DNA from: JALOLV01 sp046295175
Lineage (GTDB): Bacteria; Bacteroidota; Bacteroidia; Cytophagales; Spirosomataceae
NCBI GenBank assembly: GCA_046295175.1
Contig: JBKBNY010000001.1
Coordinates: 744,001-808,000 of the forward strand
Length of the DNA: 64,000 nucleotides
Reading direction: 5' to 3'
Positions 34,836 through 43,697 of the stretch are shown in pieces. Both the position numbers and the translations under genes were made by a program. Positions within the stretch are counted from its first letter, which is position 1, and every line of letters begins with the position of its first letter. The notes below the pieces were generated by a model. The model worked only from the letters and a program-made list of their open reading frames with translations. It was not told the DNA's origin and ran no database searches.

Positions 34836-37151
34836 ATGAAAAAATACAAAATTGGACTATTGGCTGTGCTGTGCCTAATCGTTCATCTGGGATATGCCCA
34901 AAGTGGTAGATTGAAGCTGGCGAACAAGCACTTCGATAACCTTAGCTACATAGAAGCCATCCGTACTTACGAAGACTATCTCCGTACTGCCAAAGAAGGC
35001 TCGCCAGAGATGAAAGAAGCTCTTACCAAACTGGCGTATAGCTACCGCAAGGTGCAGGATTCTCGCAATACCGAGAGGGTTTACGAAGAACTCATCAAGC
35101 GTTACGAAAAAGATTTAGATAGCGAAATATTTCTGTATTATGCCCAATCGCTGGCGGCAAATAGCAAGTACCGCGAGTCGCAGAAGGCATATAGCAAATA
35201 CGGTGAGCAGCAAGCCGCCGATATGCGTGGCCGACGTTTTACGGTAGCGTACATGGACAACAGTCGATTTTTTCAGGATTCGGCTCAGTACCGTGTAGAG
35301 TACGTTCATCCGCTCAATTCACGCCAGTCAGATTTCAGCCCGATGTATTATCAAGGTGGTTTGGTGTTCGTTTCGTCTCGCGACGAAAGCGGAGCCATCA
35401 AGCGGGTATTCATGCAAAACCAAACGCCATTTTTAGATTTATATTTCTTTCCGGATACTTCGGAACTACGCAAAGACAATTTTATAGCAATGAAACAGGC
35501 AGGAGCCATCGGAGGCGGAAACGCTTCGTTCGGTGGTTCTGAAAAGTTGGAGGCATCGGCGGCTGAAGAGAAGCCACTATCGAAGATAGAGCAATTCAGC
35601 CGCACGCTCAACTCAAAATACCACGAAGGGCCTGTCACATTCTTCAAAGATTATAAAAAACTGATTTTTACTCGTAATAATTACAGTAAAGGTCGCAGCC
35701 GTACGAGTAGCGATGGGGTCAATAAACTCAAACTCTACATGGCTACCAGCAATGGCAAGCATTGGGGAAATATCTCTGAGCTACCTTTTAACAGCAACGA
35801 GTATTCTTGTGGGCATCCGGCTTTATCGCCCGATAACACTAAGTTGTATTTTGTTTCGGATATGCCAGGAGGCTACGGCGGAACTGACATTTATGTAGTA
35901 GAATACCGTGACGGACAATGGAGCAGCCCCGTAAATTTGGGTAGGGAGATAAACACCGAAGGCAATGAGATGTTTCCGTACATGGATGAAAACGGCAATA
36001 TGTATTTTGCCTCTGATGGCCACGAAGGCTTGGGTGGACTCGATATTTTTTACGTAGAAATGAAAGACGGGATTCCGATTAGTGATATTCAGAATCTAGG
36101 AGCTCCGGTCAATTCTAACAAAGACGATTTTGGTTTGATTACCGACGGACAGCGTTCGGGTGGATATTTCAGTTCAAATCGCAAACGTGGGTATTCTGAT
36201 GATAACATTTATTCGTTTCGCAGAGCCTGCCGCCAGCTAAATGTATTGGTTTACGATGCCGACACCAAACGCCCAATCGAAAGTGCTGAGGTGCGTTTGT
36301 CGAAGAATGGTATCAATAAAGAATTAATCATTACGGGTTCGGATGGCAAAGTTTCGGTTTGCCTCGAAGCAGGAACCGATTTTGAGTTCAGAGCCATCAA
36401 AGAAGGCTACGAACTGGGCAGCGTTACTTACGGAACGATGTCGCGTTCACAAAAACAACGCACCGATATTACGATTTACCTCAATAAATCCAAAGCTCCG
36501 CTTGTAAGGGGTATCGTCAAATCAGAAGTAAATCAGCAGCCTATCGCAGGTGCTACGGTTGTTCTGCAAAACGAAAAAGATGGCTCGACCGAGACTATTG
36601 TAACAGGAGCCGATGGTAGATACGAATTTCAGCCCAAAAAAGAAGGAGAATACAGCGTAATTGCCTCAAAAGACCGCTATGCAGTCAATACCGAGAATGT
36701 CGGTAAAATCAAACAGAGCAAGAAGTCGCCTAAGACCGTCAATCAAGATTTGGGTTTGGTAGCCAATGGCGATATTTTCAGACTCGAAAACATTTATTAT
36801 GACTTTGGGCAATTCTTTATTCGCCCCGATGCAGCTAAAGAATTAGAAGCAAGGGTGATTCCGATGCTCCGCAAATATCCAAATATGCGTATCGAGATTC
36901 GCTCGCATACCGATAGCCGCTCAAGCGACGCATTCAACCAAAAACTTTCAGAAAACCGTGCGAGAGCCGTAGTAGATTATTTGGTTGCAAGAGGCGTAAG
37001 TATCAGTCGAATTGAGGCGAGAGGTTATGGCGAAAACGAATTAGTGAATGATTGCTACAATGGCGTAAAATGCTCGGATGACGAACACGAGAAAAACCGC
37101 CGTACCGAATTTAAGATTTTATCAGTTGAGCCAATCGGATACAACCGTTGA
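34836..37151 (+). CDS. PorE-like outer-membrane protein (TPR, PD40 propeller, OmpA)
   Basis: 771 residues from MKKYKIGLLAVLCL (ATG at 34824 also possible). Signal peptide ends at GYAQ. TPR-like helices occupy about 20-130; WD40-like PD40 repeats with FSPMYYQGGLVFVSSRDE, HPALSPDNTKLYFVSDMPGGYGGTDIY and MYFASDGHEGLGGLDIFYV lie about 140-450; two carboxypeptidase-regulatory-like beta domains follow; and an OmpA domain (RIEIRSHTDSRSS, NQKLSENRARAVVDYL) closes the protein. This order is that of PorE of the type IX secretion system, which binds peptidoglycan, though the second beta domain is extra. It fits with the CHU_C substrate at 22138. Confidence 0.85.
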   Translation: MKKYKIGLLAVLCLIVHLGYAQSGRLKLANKHFDNLSYIEAIRTYEDYLRTAKEGSPEMKEALTKLAYSYRKVQDSRNTERVYEELIKRYEKDLDSEIFLYYAQSLAANSKYRESQKAYSKYGEQQAADMRGRRFTVAYMDNSRFFQDSAQYRVEYVHPLNSRQSDFSPMYYQGGLVFVSSRDESGAIKRVFMQNQTPFLDLYFFPDTSELRKDNFIAMKQAGAIGGGNASFGGSEKLEASAAEEKPLSKIEQFSRTLNSKYHEGPVTFFKDYKKLIFTRNNYSKGRSRTSSDGVNKLKLYMATSNGKHWGNISELPFNSNEYSCGHPALSPDNTKLYFVSDMPGGYGGTDIYVVEYRDGQWSSPVNLGREINTEGNEMFPYMDENGNMYFASDGHEGLGGLDIFYVEMKDGIPISDIQNLGAPVNSNKDDFGLITDGQRSGGYFSSNRKRGYSDDNIYSFRRACRQLNVLVYDADTKRPIESAEVRLSKNGINKELIITGSDGKVSVCLEAGTDFEFRAIKEGYELGSVTYGTMSRSQKQRTDITIYLNKSKAPLVRGIVKSEVNQQPIAGATVVLQNEKDGSTETIVTGADGRYEFQPKKEGEYSVIASKDRYAVNTENVGKIKQSKKSPKTVNQDLGLVANGDIFRLENIYYDFGQFFIRPDAAKELEARVIPMLRKYPNMRIEIRSHTDSRSSDAFNQKLSENRARAVVDYLVARGVSISRIEARGYGENELVNDCYNGVKCSDDEHEKNRRTEFKILSVEPIGYNR

Positions 37152-37206
37152 TATAGAGATACTAAATGAGAATTTTTTTCATAGTTTAGGGTTAGGGTTT
37201 ATTGTT

Positions 37207-37238
37207 AAAAGCACTATCTGATTAGATGGTGCTTTTTT
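37207..37238 (+). terminator. Terminator after the PorE-like gene
   Basis: AAAAGCACTATCT and AGATGGTGCTTTT form a 13-bp stem with one T-G pair and loop GATT, ending in T residues. Confidence 0.85.
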
Positions 37239-37281
37239 GTTTTGCTGGATTTTATTAAATTAGCATAAAAATCAAGTATGT

Positions 37282-37527
37282 ATGTCTGCTTTTTCGCTAA
37301 AACGGCCATTTAATAACGCTCAAATCGAGATTTTGAATCTTTTTCGTCAAGACTTAAACAACGAAGACCTTGATGAATTGAAGGATATTCTCATGCAGTT
37401 CAAACTAAAAAGACTTCAGGAGTTAGAGGACGATTTTTGGGAGAAGAATAACTTTGATAATGACAAAAACAAAGAAATATTAAAACAACACTTACGAACT
37501 CCTTACAAATCTCAAAAACAGCACTAA
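37282..37527 (+). CDS. Putative antitoxin of a decayed PIN toxin
   Basis: An 81-residue charged helical protein (FNNAQIEILNLFRQ, EDLDELKDILMQFKLKRLQE, then LKQHLRTPYKSQKQH). The end, with HLRTPY, is a hallmark of antitoxins paired with COG1569 PIN toxins. The toxin gene that follows by 10 bases is broken, so this antitoxin is likely a survivor of the pair. Confidence 0.7.
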   Translation: MSAFSLKRPFNNAQIEILNLFRQDLNNEDLDELKDILMQFKLKRLQELEDDFWEKNNFDNDKNKEILKQHLRTPYKSQKQH

Positions 37528-37537
37528 GCCCCCACAA

Positions 37538-37948
37538 ATGAATGTTGTAATTGATACAAACGTTTTATTAGTTTCTATTTCAAAGAGGTCCGAATACCAC
37601 AAAATTTGGGAGGGCTTTACCAGTAAGAAGTATAATCTTTGTATCACAACCGATATTTTGGAAGAATACGCCGAAATCATCAGTAATTATCGAAATCCAC
37701 CTTTTGCTACTTTAATCATTGACATCATTCTATCAAGCTCAAATACGGTCTTGATAACCAAATACTACAATTAGTTACTCATAACCCAAGACCCCGACGA
37801 TAACAAATTCGCAGATTGTGCGATTCATGCAAATGCCACATATTTAGTTACCGAAGATAAACATTTCAATGTTCTCAAAGATACTCCTTTTCCAGAGATA
37901 AACGTTATTGGTATTGACCAATTCTTGCATATTCTGACCCAACTTTAG
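37538..37948 (+). pseudogene. PIN toxin (COG1569 type) with a premature stop
   Basis: Reading begins MNVVIDTNVLLVSISKRSE, with the PIN Asp in VIDTNVLL, and runs to TKYYN at a TAG codon (37772-37774). The same frame then continues without further stops as LLITQDPDDNKFADCAIHA, VTEDKHF and FLHILTQL to a TAG at 37946-37948, giving 136 codons in all, the usual length. The last acidic site (DPDDNKFADC) falls after the stop, so the truncated product lacks catalytic residues. Homologues have Trp where TAG stands, so a single TGG to TAG change is the likely cause (inference). Confidence 0.8.
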
Positions 37949-37981
37949 GGCAAATAACCAAATCGTTTGATAATTTCATGG

Positions 37982-38010
37982 TTGTAAATCGTGAATATTT
38001 CCTATTTTTG
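37982..38010 (+). promoter_or_regulatory. Promoter of the two-component operon
   Basis: TTG at 37982-37984, an 18-base spacer and TATTTTTG at 38003-38010 fit the Bacteroidota -33/-7 pattern; the ATGs at 38027 or 38033 follow 17-23 bases later. Confidence 0.6.
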
Positions 38011-38032
38011 GCACGACCGAACCGAAATGATT

Positions 38033-38713
38033 ATGAAAATATTAGTTATCGAAGACGAGGTGAAGACGATTCAGCTAATCAAGCAAGGTCTCGAAGAACA
38101 ACAATGGGAAGTTGACATCGCCTACGACGGGGCTATCGGTTTTCAGTTAGCGACACGCTCACAATACGCTCTCATTATTTCAGATATTATTTTACCTGGC
38201 ATCAATGGCCTCGATTTGTGCCGCAAACTAAGAGAAGCCAAAGTCGTTTCGCCGATTCTTCTATTGACGGCTCTCGGCACAACCGATGATAAAATCACGG
38301 GCTTAGACGCTGGTGCCGACGATTACTTGGTAAAACCATTTGAATTTCGCGAACTCATGGCTCGGGTACGTGCCTTGACTCGCCGCAATGTAGGCTCTAT
38401 CCAGACCGCAAATCTGCTCCGTATTGCCGATTTAGAGCTGAATCTTGATACCAAAACGGTCTTTCGTTCGGGTAAAGAAATCGTATTGACTGCCAAAGAA
38501 TTTACGCTTCTCGAATACTTCATGCGGCATCAAGGTCGGGTGATTTCCAAAGTAGAATTAGCCGAAAAAATCTGGGATATTACCTTCGATTCGGGTACGA
38601 ATGTCATTGAGGTTTATGTCAATTTTTTACGCAAAAAAATAGATAAAGACTTCGAGCCAAAACTACTGCACACCCAAATTGGCTTAGGTTATGTTCTAAA
38701 AGTAATTTCGTGA
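38033..38713 (+). CDS. OmpR-family response regulator
   Basis: 226 residues from MKILVIEDEVKTIQLIK (ATG at 38027 adds two residues). The receiver has the acidic pair ED, the phosphorylated Asp in LIISDIILPGINGLDL near 51, and LTA and LVKPFEFREL. The DNA-binding winged helix includes LTAKEFTLLEYFMRHQGRVISK and TNVIEVYVNFLRKKID. The GTG start at 37991 crosses the promoter and is rejected. It overlaps the kinase gene by 4 bases, so both are translated as a unit. The type resembles CusR/CopR, but the signal is unknown. Confidence 0.93.
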   Translation: MKILVIEDEVKTIQLIKQGLEEQQWEVDIAYDGAIGFQLATRSQYALIISDIILPGINGLDLCRKLREAKVVSPILLLTALGTTDDKITGLDAGADDYLVKPFEFRELMARVRALTRRNVGSIQTANLLRIADLELNLDTKTVFRSGKEIVLTAKEFTLLEYFMRHQGRVISKVELAEKIWDITFDSGTNVIEVYVNFLRKKIDKDFEPKLLHTQIGLGYVLKVIS

Positions 38714-40098
38714 TGATAAATATTCGTACTCGGCTCACCTATCAATTTGTATTTTTGGTTGGCATCATCCTGCTGTTTTTTTCGGTTGGGGTTTATTTTT
38801 TCAGTAAACTTTATCTCGAAAAACGCTTTTACAAACGCCTCCAAGACCGAGCGATTACGACCACGACATTGCTTTTTGACCTCCAAACGGCCGATTCGAC
38901 CGTCTTAAAACTCGTTGACGTTACGGATAAAGAATTACTGACCGATGAAATGATTTCGGTTTATGATGAGAAAACGCAGCGAATTGTATTTTCGACGAAT
39001 CCTGCCAATAGCGAATTCCACAAAAGATTCATCCCCGATTTTAGGAGTAATCCGCAAAATATATTCAAGAAATTCGGCGAATATCAAATCATAGCCCTAA
39101 ATCTTCAAAACGTCGGGCGGAGCCACTGGGTATTGGTGAGTGCCATCGACCGCAACGGAAACGATGCCTTAGAAGACCTCCGCAAAATCTTGACGGTGAT
39201 GGTTTTGGTCGGAATTCTGCTCCTGAGCATCGTCGGGTGGTTATTTGCCGATAGGGCATTAGCACCGATGTCGGGGATTGTCAAACAAGTAAAAGAGATT
39301 TTTCCGTCGAATGTCGAGAAACGGGTACAACACCCCAACCGTTCGGACGAAATCGGAATTTTGGTGGCAACATTCAATCAGCTTTTAGACCGAATCGAGC
39401 AAGCTCTATTAACCCAAAAGATGTTTATTGCCAATGTTTCGCACGAGTTAAAAAACCCACTTACCAAGATTTACACCCAAATCGAGCTAACTTTGATGCA
39501 GAAACGTAGCCCTGAGGTTTACGAAAAAAGCCTCGAATCGCTACAAGAAGATACCCGAACCCTCACCCAACTAACCAATACCCTACTCGATTTGGCCAAT
39601 ACGGTTGTTAGTTCGGCGAATCTGAAATTTGATAAGATTCGGATGGATGAATTACTCTGGGATGCCAAAAGTCAAGTGCAAAAATGGCACGAAGATTATC
39701 AGATTCAGGTCGATTTTGTTGATTTTCCAGAAGAAGAAGAATTGCTACTCGTCAATGGCAATGAGGCTTCGCTCAAAGTAGCTTTGATGAATCTGATGGA
39801 TAATGCCTGCAAGTTTTCGCCTACCCAAACGGCTATTGTCAATTTTTCGGCAAATCAAAAACACATTAAGATTTCGGTCGCCAATCAGGGTATTCAGATT
39901 CCGAAAGAAGATTTGGCTTATATTTTTCAACCTTTCTACCGCAGCAACGCTACCGCCCAAGCTACCAAAGGTCACGGTGTCGGTTTGGCTATCGTTTGGC
40001 AGATTATCCAAATTCACCAAGCCCAAATCAGTGTAGAATCTGATGAAAATGGTACGGTTTTTACATTGGTTTTTGATTCTTCGAGACAAACGACTTAA
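38710..40098 (+). CDS. Sensor histidine kinase
   Basis: 462 residues. Two membrane helices (about residues 12-33 and 158-178) enclose a periplasmic sensor domain; a HAMP region follows, then HisKA with FIANVSHELKNPLTKIYTQIE (His near 247), and the ATP-binding domain with LMDNACKFSPT (N box) and GHGVGLAIVWQI (G box). It should phosphorylate the response regulator with which it overlaps. The last codons and the TAA stop lie inside a palindrome (40088-40108). Confidence 0.93.
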   Translation: MMINIRTRLTYQFVFLVGIILLFFSVGVYFFSKLYLEKRFYKRLQDRAITTTTLLFDLQTADSTVLKLVDVTDKELLTDEMISVYDEKTQRIVFSTNPANSEFHKRFIPDFRSNPQNIFKKFGEYQIIALNLQNVGRSHWVLVSAIDRNGNDALEDLRKILTVMVLVGILLLSIVGWLFADRALAPMSGIVKQVKEIFPSNVEKRVQHPNRSDEIGILVATFNQLLDRIEQALLTQKMFIANVSHELKNPLTKIYTQIELTLMQKRSPEVYEKSLESLQEDTRTLTQLTNTLLDLANTVVSSANLKFDKIRMDELLWDAKSQVQKWHEDYQIQVDFVDFPEEEELLLVNGNEASLKVALMNLMDNACKFSPTQTAIVNFSANQKHIKISVANQGIQIPKEDLAYIFQPFYRSNATAQATKGHGVGLAIVWQIIQIHQAQISVESDENGTVFTLVFDSSRQTT

Positions 40099-40108
40099 AA
40101 AGTCGTTT
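40088..40108. repeat. Palindrome AAACGACTT-AAA-AAGTCGTTT, supplies a stop codon
   Basis: 9-bp arms and 3-nt centre. Its left arm ends the kinase gene (stop TAA at 40096-40098). The core CGACTT-nnn-AAGTCG recurs at 51972-51992. Confidence 0.7.
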
Positions 40109-40201
40109 TACATATCCCCTGAAATTTTAAGGTAAATTTTATCTCGATTTAATTCGAGCTTAACATCGCTGTTGTTGTTTTGCATCATAACAATTAATAA
40201 T

Positions 40202-41149
40202 ATGGAAGCAACAGCAAACAACAGTAACGGAATATTGAAAATTACAATCGGGGTTTTAGTTGGCGTTTTGGCTCTTTTGGGCTATTTATTTATGGGAGCC
40301 AGAAACGAAACCATCGAATTACAAAAAACATTGACTACTAAAGTCGAGCAGTTATCTTCTACGCAAATCAAATTAGACTCGATTTCGAGGTCTTTAGATT
40401 CAAAAATTGCCGAGATTGGACAATTAGGCGGTAATGTAGCCGAATTAGAAAACATCAAAGCCCAACTCGAAGCCGATAAAAAGAAATTGAAATCTGACCT
40501 TAATTTTTCGGTTCAGAAATACGAAACTAAAATCAAAGAATACGAAACATTCTTGGCTCAAAAAGACGATGATATTCGTAAGTTAAAAGAAGAAAACGGA
40601 ATCTTAGTTGCTAAAAATCAAACCCTCGAAACCGAAAAACAAGCGGTTATCAGCGAAAACACTGGCCTAAAAACAGAGAAAGAGGCTTTGACCCAAACTG
40701 TAGCCGACTACACCACTCAAAACGACGACCTCAAACGCAAAGTTACGATGGCTTCTGCCATGAAAGCCGTAAATGTGCAGGTAACTGCTCTTAATTCGAG
40801 AGGTAAAGAACGCGATGGCGGTGCTTATAAATCATCGAGAATCGACCGTTTGAAAATCTCTTTTATCATGCCTTCAAACCCCGTGGCAGAGCGTAACAAC
40901 AAAGATATTTATGTACGTATCATGGATAGCAACGGGGCAGTTTTAAACGAAAACGGAACGGGTGGCGTGATACAATTCAACGGAAAGGAACTCGGATACA
41001 GCACCAAACAAGCCATTTTATTTGAAAACAATGACCAAAAAGTTGATTTATTCTACGGAAAAGGCAACAGTTACAAATCGGGTAAATACAGTGTCGAACT
41101 TTATTCAGAAGGCTTCAAGATTGGAAGTGGCTCTTTTAATGTAAAGTAA
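40202..41149 (+). CDS. Membrane-anchored coiled-coil protein
   Basis: 315 residues from MEATANNSNGILKIT. A single membrane helix (about 12-32, GVLVGVLALLGYLFMG) is followed by a long coiled coil from about 40 to 185 (ELENIKAQLEADKKKLKSDL and similar heptads), then a beta-rich C-terminal domain (VNVQVTALNSRGKERDGG, LKISFIMPSNPVAERNNKDI). I do not recognise a family. It faces the periplasm by topology inference. It has its own terminator. Confidence 0.78.
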   Translation: MEATANNSNGILKITIGVLVGVLALLGYLFMGARNETIELQKTLTTKVEQLSSTQIKLDSISRSLDSKIAEIGQLGGNVAELENIKAQLEADKKKLKSDLNFSVQKYETKIKEYETFLAQKDDDIRKLKEENGILVAKNQTLETEKQAVISENTGLKTEKEALTQTVADYTTQNDDLKRKVTMASAMKAVNVQVTALNSRGKERDGGAYKSSRIDRLKISFIMPSNPVAERNNKDIYVRIMDSNGAVLNENGTGGVIQFNGKELGYSTKQAILFENNDQKVDLFYGKGNSYKSGKYSVELYSEGFKIGSGSFNVK

Positions 41150-41166
41150 AACCAAAAACTCCGAAG

Positions 41167-41204
41167 ACGATGCTGGCCCCAAAGCTGGCATCGTTCATTT
41201 TTTT
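41167..41204 (+). terminator. Terminator after the coiled-coil gene
   Basis: ACGATGC pairs with GCATCGT across a 14-base loop that can pair further; TTCATTTTTTT follows. Confidence 0.7.
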
Positions 41205-41227
41205 ATCACCTACCAAAGAAAAGTATT

Positions 41228-42382
41228 ATGATGAATCAAGCAAACCTAAAACTCGCCTTGAAGGCGGGTTTTCAGCCCATTGGCGAAGTAGTCCTCGATT
41301 TCATCGGCTACGTTTTTCGGTTATATCGCCAATTCCCCTATTCGTATTCGGCACTTTTGTATTTGTTTATCACGATGGCCTTTTGCTACTATCCAGTATC
41401 TCAACACTGGCTGGCAGGATTCATCATGATGAGCCTTCCCATCGCCATTCTGATAGGATTAATTGCGAGTTGTTATTTATTCTACAAAAACCAAAAAATC
41501 GTAGCCACTACTGGTTTGGTATGGGTTTTATTTACGTTTCCGGTTGTCAAAAGGCTCATTGGTATTGGCGATGGCGACGTAAACTACACGGCTTCTCAAA
41601 GCCTAAAAGTATTGAGTTTTAATGGCGAAAGTTTCGGTAAAAACACCAAAAACATATCAGATTGGTCGGTTTTTAATGCCGATATTGCCTGTTTTCAAGA
41701 GTATTCGCGAAATCCCAACATCCACGAAATGTACGCCCACAAGACCGTCAAACTCAGCTATATGGCCGATAGTTCGCAGATTGGCTTGGGCATACTCTCA
41801 CACTACCCGATTGTGAACGAATACAGCAAACTTTGGGGTAAAGAGAACGGCCCGACCGTCAATGGATTTATCTGTGCCGACATTGCCTACGGATGCGACA
41901 CCGTGCGAGTTGTGAATGTGCATTTATGGTCGATGGGAGTACGCATCAATCGAGCTTTTGATGCCCTCAAGAAAGCCGATTTGAAAACTTTTGCAGTCGA
42001 ATTATACGATTCATTCAGCCGCCTAAAAGAAGGCTTTGATATGCGAAACGAGCAAATCCGAGAAGTAGAATCGTACGTAGCGGGTAGCCGTTATCCGGTC
42101 ATTATATGCGGAGATTTCAACGAAACGCCATTCGGCTACTCGTACGGAAAACTGAGTTTGAGCTTCGATAACGCCTTCGAGAAAGCAGGAAAAGGTTTAG
42201 GATTTACGCTCAATCGTCAACCGTATTGTGTCAGGATAGACCAGCAGTTTTTTAGCTCCGATTGGGTCGTAAAATCGTGCGAAATCATCTCTGATATTAC
42301 TTTTTCAGACCATTTTCCTGTATTGGCTCAGTATTCGCTCAAAAAATCAAAATTTATAGCCGAGAGCATCGCTCAAAGGTAG
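41228..42382 (+). CDS. Endonuclease/exonuclease/phosphatase-family membrane protein
   Basis: 384 residues. Three N-terminal membrane helices (about residues 39-60, 64-88, 92-110) are followed by an EEP domain starting at LKVLSFNGESFGKN. Catalytic signatures are IACFQEYSRN (metal Glu), VVNVHLWS, VIICGDFNETPFGYS (Asp-Asn), and TFSDHFPVLAQY (His). The family hydrolyses phosphodiesters in nucleic acids, lipids or inositides; the membrane anchor points to a lipid or surface substrate (inference). Codons 7-15 form a hairpin (41248-41272). Confidence 0.87.
   Translation: MMNQANLKLALKAGFQPIGEVVLDFIGYVFRLYRQFPYSYSALLYLFITMAFCYYPVSQHWLAGFIMMSLPIAILIGLIASCYLFYKNQKIVATTGLVWVLFTFPVVKRLIGIGDGDVNYTASQSLKVLSFNGESFGKNTKNISDWSVFNADIACFQEYSRNPNIHEMYAHKTVKLSYMADSSQIGLGILSHYPIVNEYSKLWGKENGPTVNGFICADIAYGCDTVRVVNVHLWSMGVRINRAFDALKKADLKTFAVELYDSFSRLKEGFDMRNEQIREVESYVAGSRYPVIICGDFNETPFGYSYGKLSLSFDNAFEKAGKGLGFTLNRQPYCVRIDQQFFSSDWVVKSCEIISDITFSDHFPVLAQYSLKKSKFIAESIAQR
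41248..41272 (+). repeat. In-gene hairpin near the start of the EEP gene
   Basis: AAAACTCGCCTT-G-AAGGCGGGTTTT, 12-bp arms with one T-G pair, lying 18 bases after the ATG and translated as part of LKLALKAGF. It could form a mRNA hairpin at the ribosome entry or be another repeat taken into a coding frame. Confidence 0.5.
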
Positions 42383-42387
42383 GTTTG

Positions 42388-42440
42388 GGCTTGGAAGTCT
42401 AATCATTTAAGTTCGAGATTGGAACTTCGAACAAGCGGGG
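42388..42440 (+). repeat. About 55-bp dispersed repeat, copy A
   Basis: Starts GGGCTTGGAAGTCTAATC and ends AACAAGCGGGG. Its second arm is imperfect (GTTCGAGATT-GG-AACTTCGAAC, one mismatch). Located 5 bases after the EEP stop. Confidence 0.75.
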
Positions 42441-42452
42441 CGTGAAATAACT

Positions 42453-42472
42453 TCCCTAAAAACCGTGACACG
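42453..42472 (+). repeat. Short dispersed repeat, copy 2 (CCGTGACACG core)
   Basis: 19 of 20 bases match 9123-9142. It follows directly on the 55-bp repeat; a further CCGTGCCACG is at about 42510-42520. Confidence 0.55.
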
Positions 42473-42659
42473 ACTAAACCTTAATAGCCTGATTTTCAAT
42501 GTTAATGGTTCGAGCCGTGCCACGAATTCTATTCCTTATTTTTAACTACCTTATTTCACAATCTATAAAACAAAATCGAGTAGCCAAGTGATATACAATT
42601 TGATGAATTTTTGTCGTTAATTGGGTATTCTCAAGCATTCATCCTAAAAACTACAGAAT

Positions 42660-43667
42660 TTGAAAAAACTGCTTCTGCTTGTTGCCTCGTTGGCATTTGT
42701 ATTTAGTTCTTGTTCGAGCGATAACTACGAAGATGTAAACCCCAGCTCACCCACTGGAATTTTCGGTATCAGAGGAGATTTGAATTTGGCCGATTACGAA
42801 AAAATCGCCTCAAATGTCTCACCCTACCAAGCAGGCACCACTTACCCTGACTTTGGCTCGGTGGTTTTTATAAAAGTAACCGAAAAATCTGATGAATTCA
42901 TCGGTTCGGGAGTCTTGATTGCTCCGAATTGGGTTCTTACTGCATCTCATAACTTCTACTTTCCAGGCGAAGACAAAACTCCTAAAACGGCATCACAAGT
43001 AAAGGTTTCAATCGGAAATGACCCCAATAATCCTCAAGCGACCTACTCGGTCGAGCAGATAATTCTGCACCCAACGTGGTCGGATGGCGACGGAGGATTT
43101 GAACGAGGAAACGATATTTGCTTAGTAAAACTTACCAAAAACGTAGCCGAAGTCTCGCCTGCTACCATCAATTTCGCTGCGGCTTCACCAAAGCTAAATG
43201 ATAAAATCTGGTTTGCTGGCTTTGGCGATTATTCGAGTACTGCTGGGCAAAACGCTAATCTGTACTCAAAAAAACACGCTTTAGAGAATATCTTAGACCG
43301 AAAAGTAGATGGTTTGACGAGTAAGAAGAACAATACCTCTTACGAAGGTGGCTTACTGGCTTTTGATTTTGATTCGCCCGATGGCTCATTTAATACACTC
43401 GGCGATGCTATTATCAACCTTCAAGAAAAAGCCTTAGGAAACGGCACAAGTTCTGCCACAGCTTTGGCCTTTGAAGGAACGACCGTTCAGGGAGATAGTG
43501 GCGGCCCATTATTTGCATTTATTGATAATAAGTGGGTTCTTATCGGGATTTTGCACGGAGGTATAGACGATGTTGCACCCAACGTAAAAGATGCCGCTTA
43601 TGGCGATATTTCTGTTTTCACACAAACAGCCTCTCATGTAAATTGGATTAAAAGCATAGTGAAGTAG
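42660..43667 (+). CDS. Trypsin-like serine protease lipoprotein
   Basis: 335 residues. The start codon is TTG (42660), the only one that gives a whole lipoprotein signal, ending FVFSSC-SSDN. The triad of family S1 is visible: WVLTASHNF (His), GNDICLVKL (Asp) and VQGDSGGPLFAF (Ser); the specificity pocket is not clearly readable. It is anchored outside the cytoplasm. The window also encodes a Kazal-type inhibitor lipoprotein at 25220; any functional link is a guess. Confidence 0.88.
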   Translation: MKKLLLLVASLAFVFSSCSSDNYEDVNPSSPTGIFGIRGDLNLADYEKIASNVSPYQAGTTYPDFGSVVFIKVTEKSDEFIGSGVLIAPNWVLTASHNFYFPGEDKTPKTASQVKVSIGNDPNNPQATYSVEQIILHPTWSDGDGGFERGNDICLVKLTKNVAEVSPATINFAAASPKLNDKIWFAGFGDYSSTAGQNANLYSKKHALENILDRKVDGLTSKKNNTSYEGGLLAFDFDSPDGSFNTLGDAIINLQEKALGNGTSSATALAFEGTTVQGDSGGPLFAFIDNKWVLIGILHGGIDDVAPNVKDAAYGDISVFTQTASHVNWIKSIVK

Positions 43668-43697
43668 GGCTGAAACACCATGATTTTTATTTATTTT

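Noticed and set aside
42495..42520. tRNA-like GGTTCGAGCC
   Set aside because: Looks like a T-arm, but there is no acceptor or anticodon stem around it; it belongs to the repeat stack.
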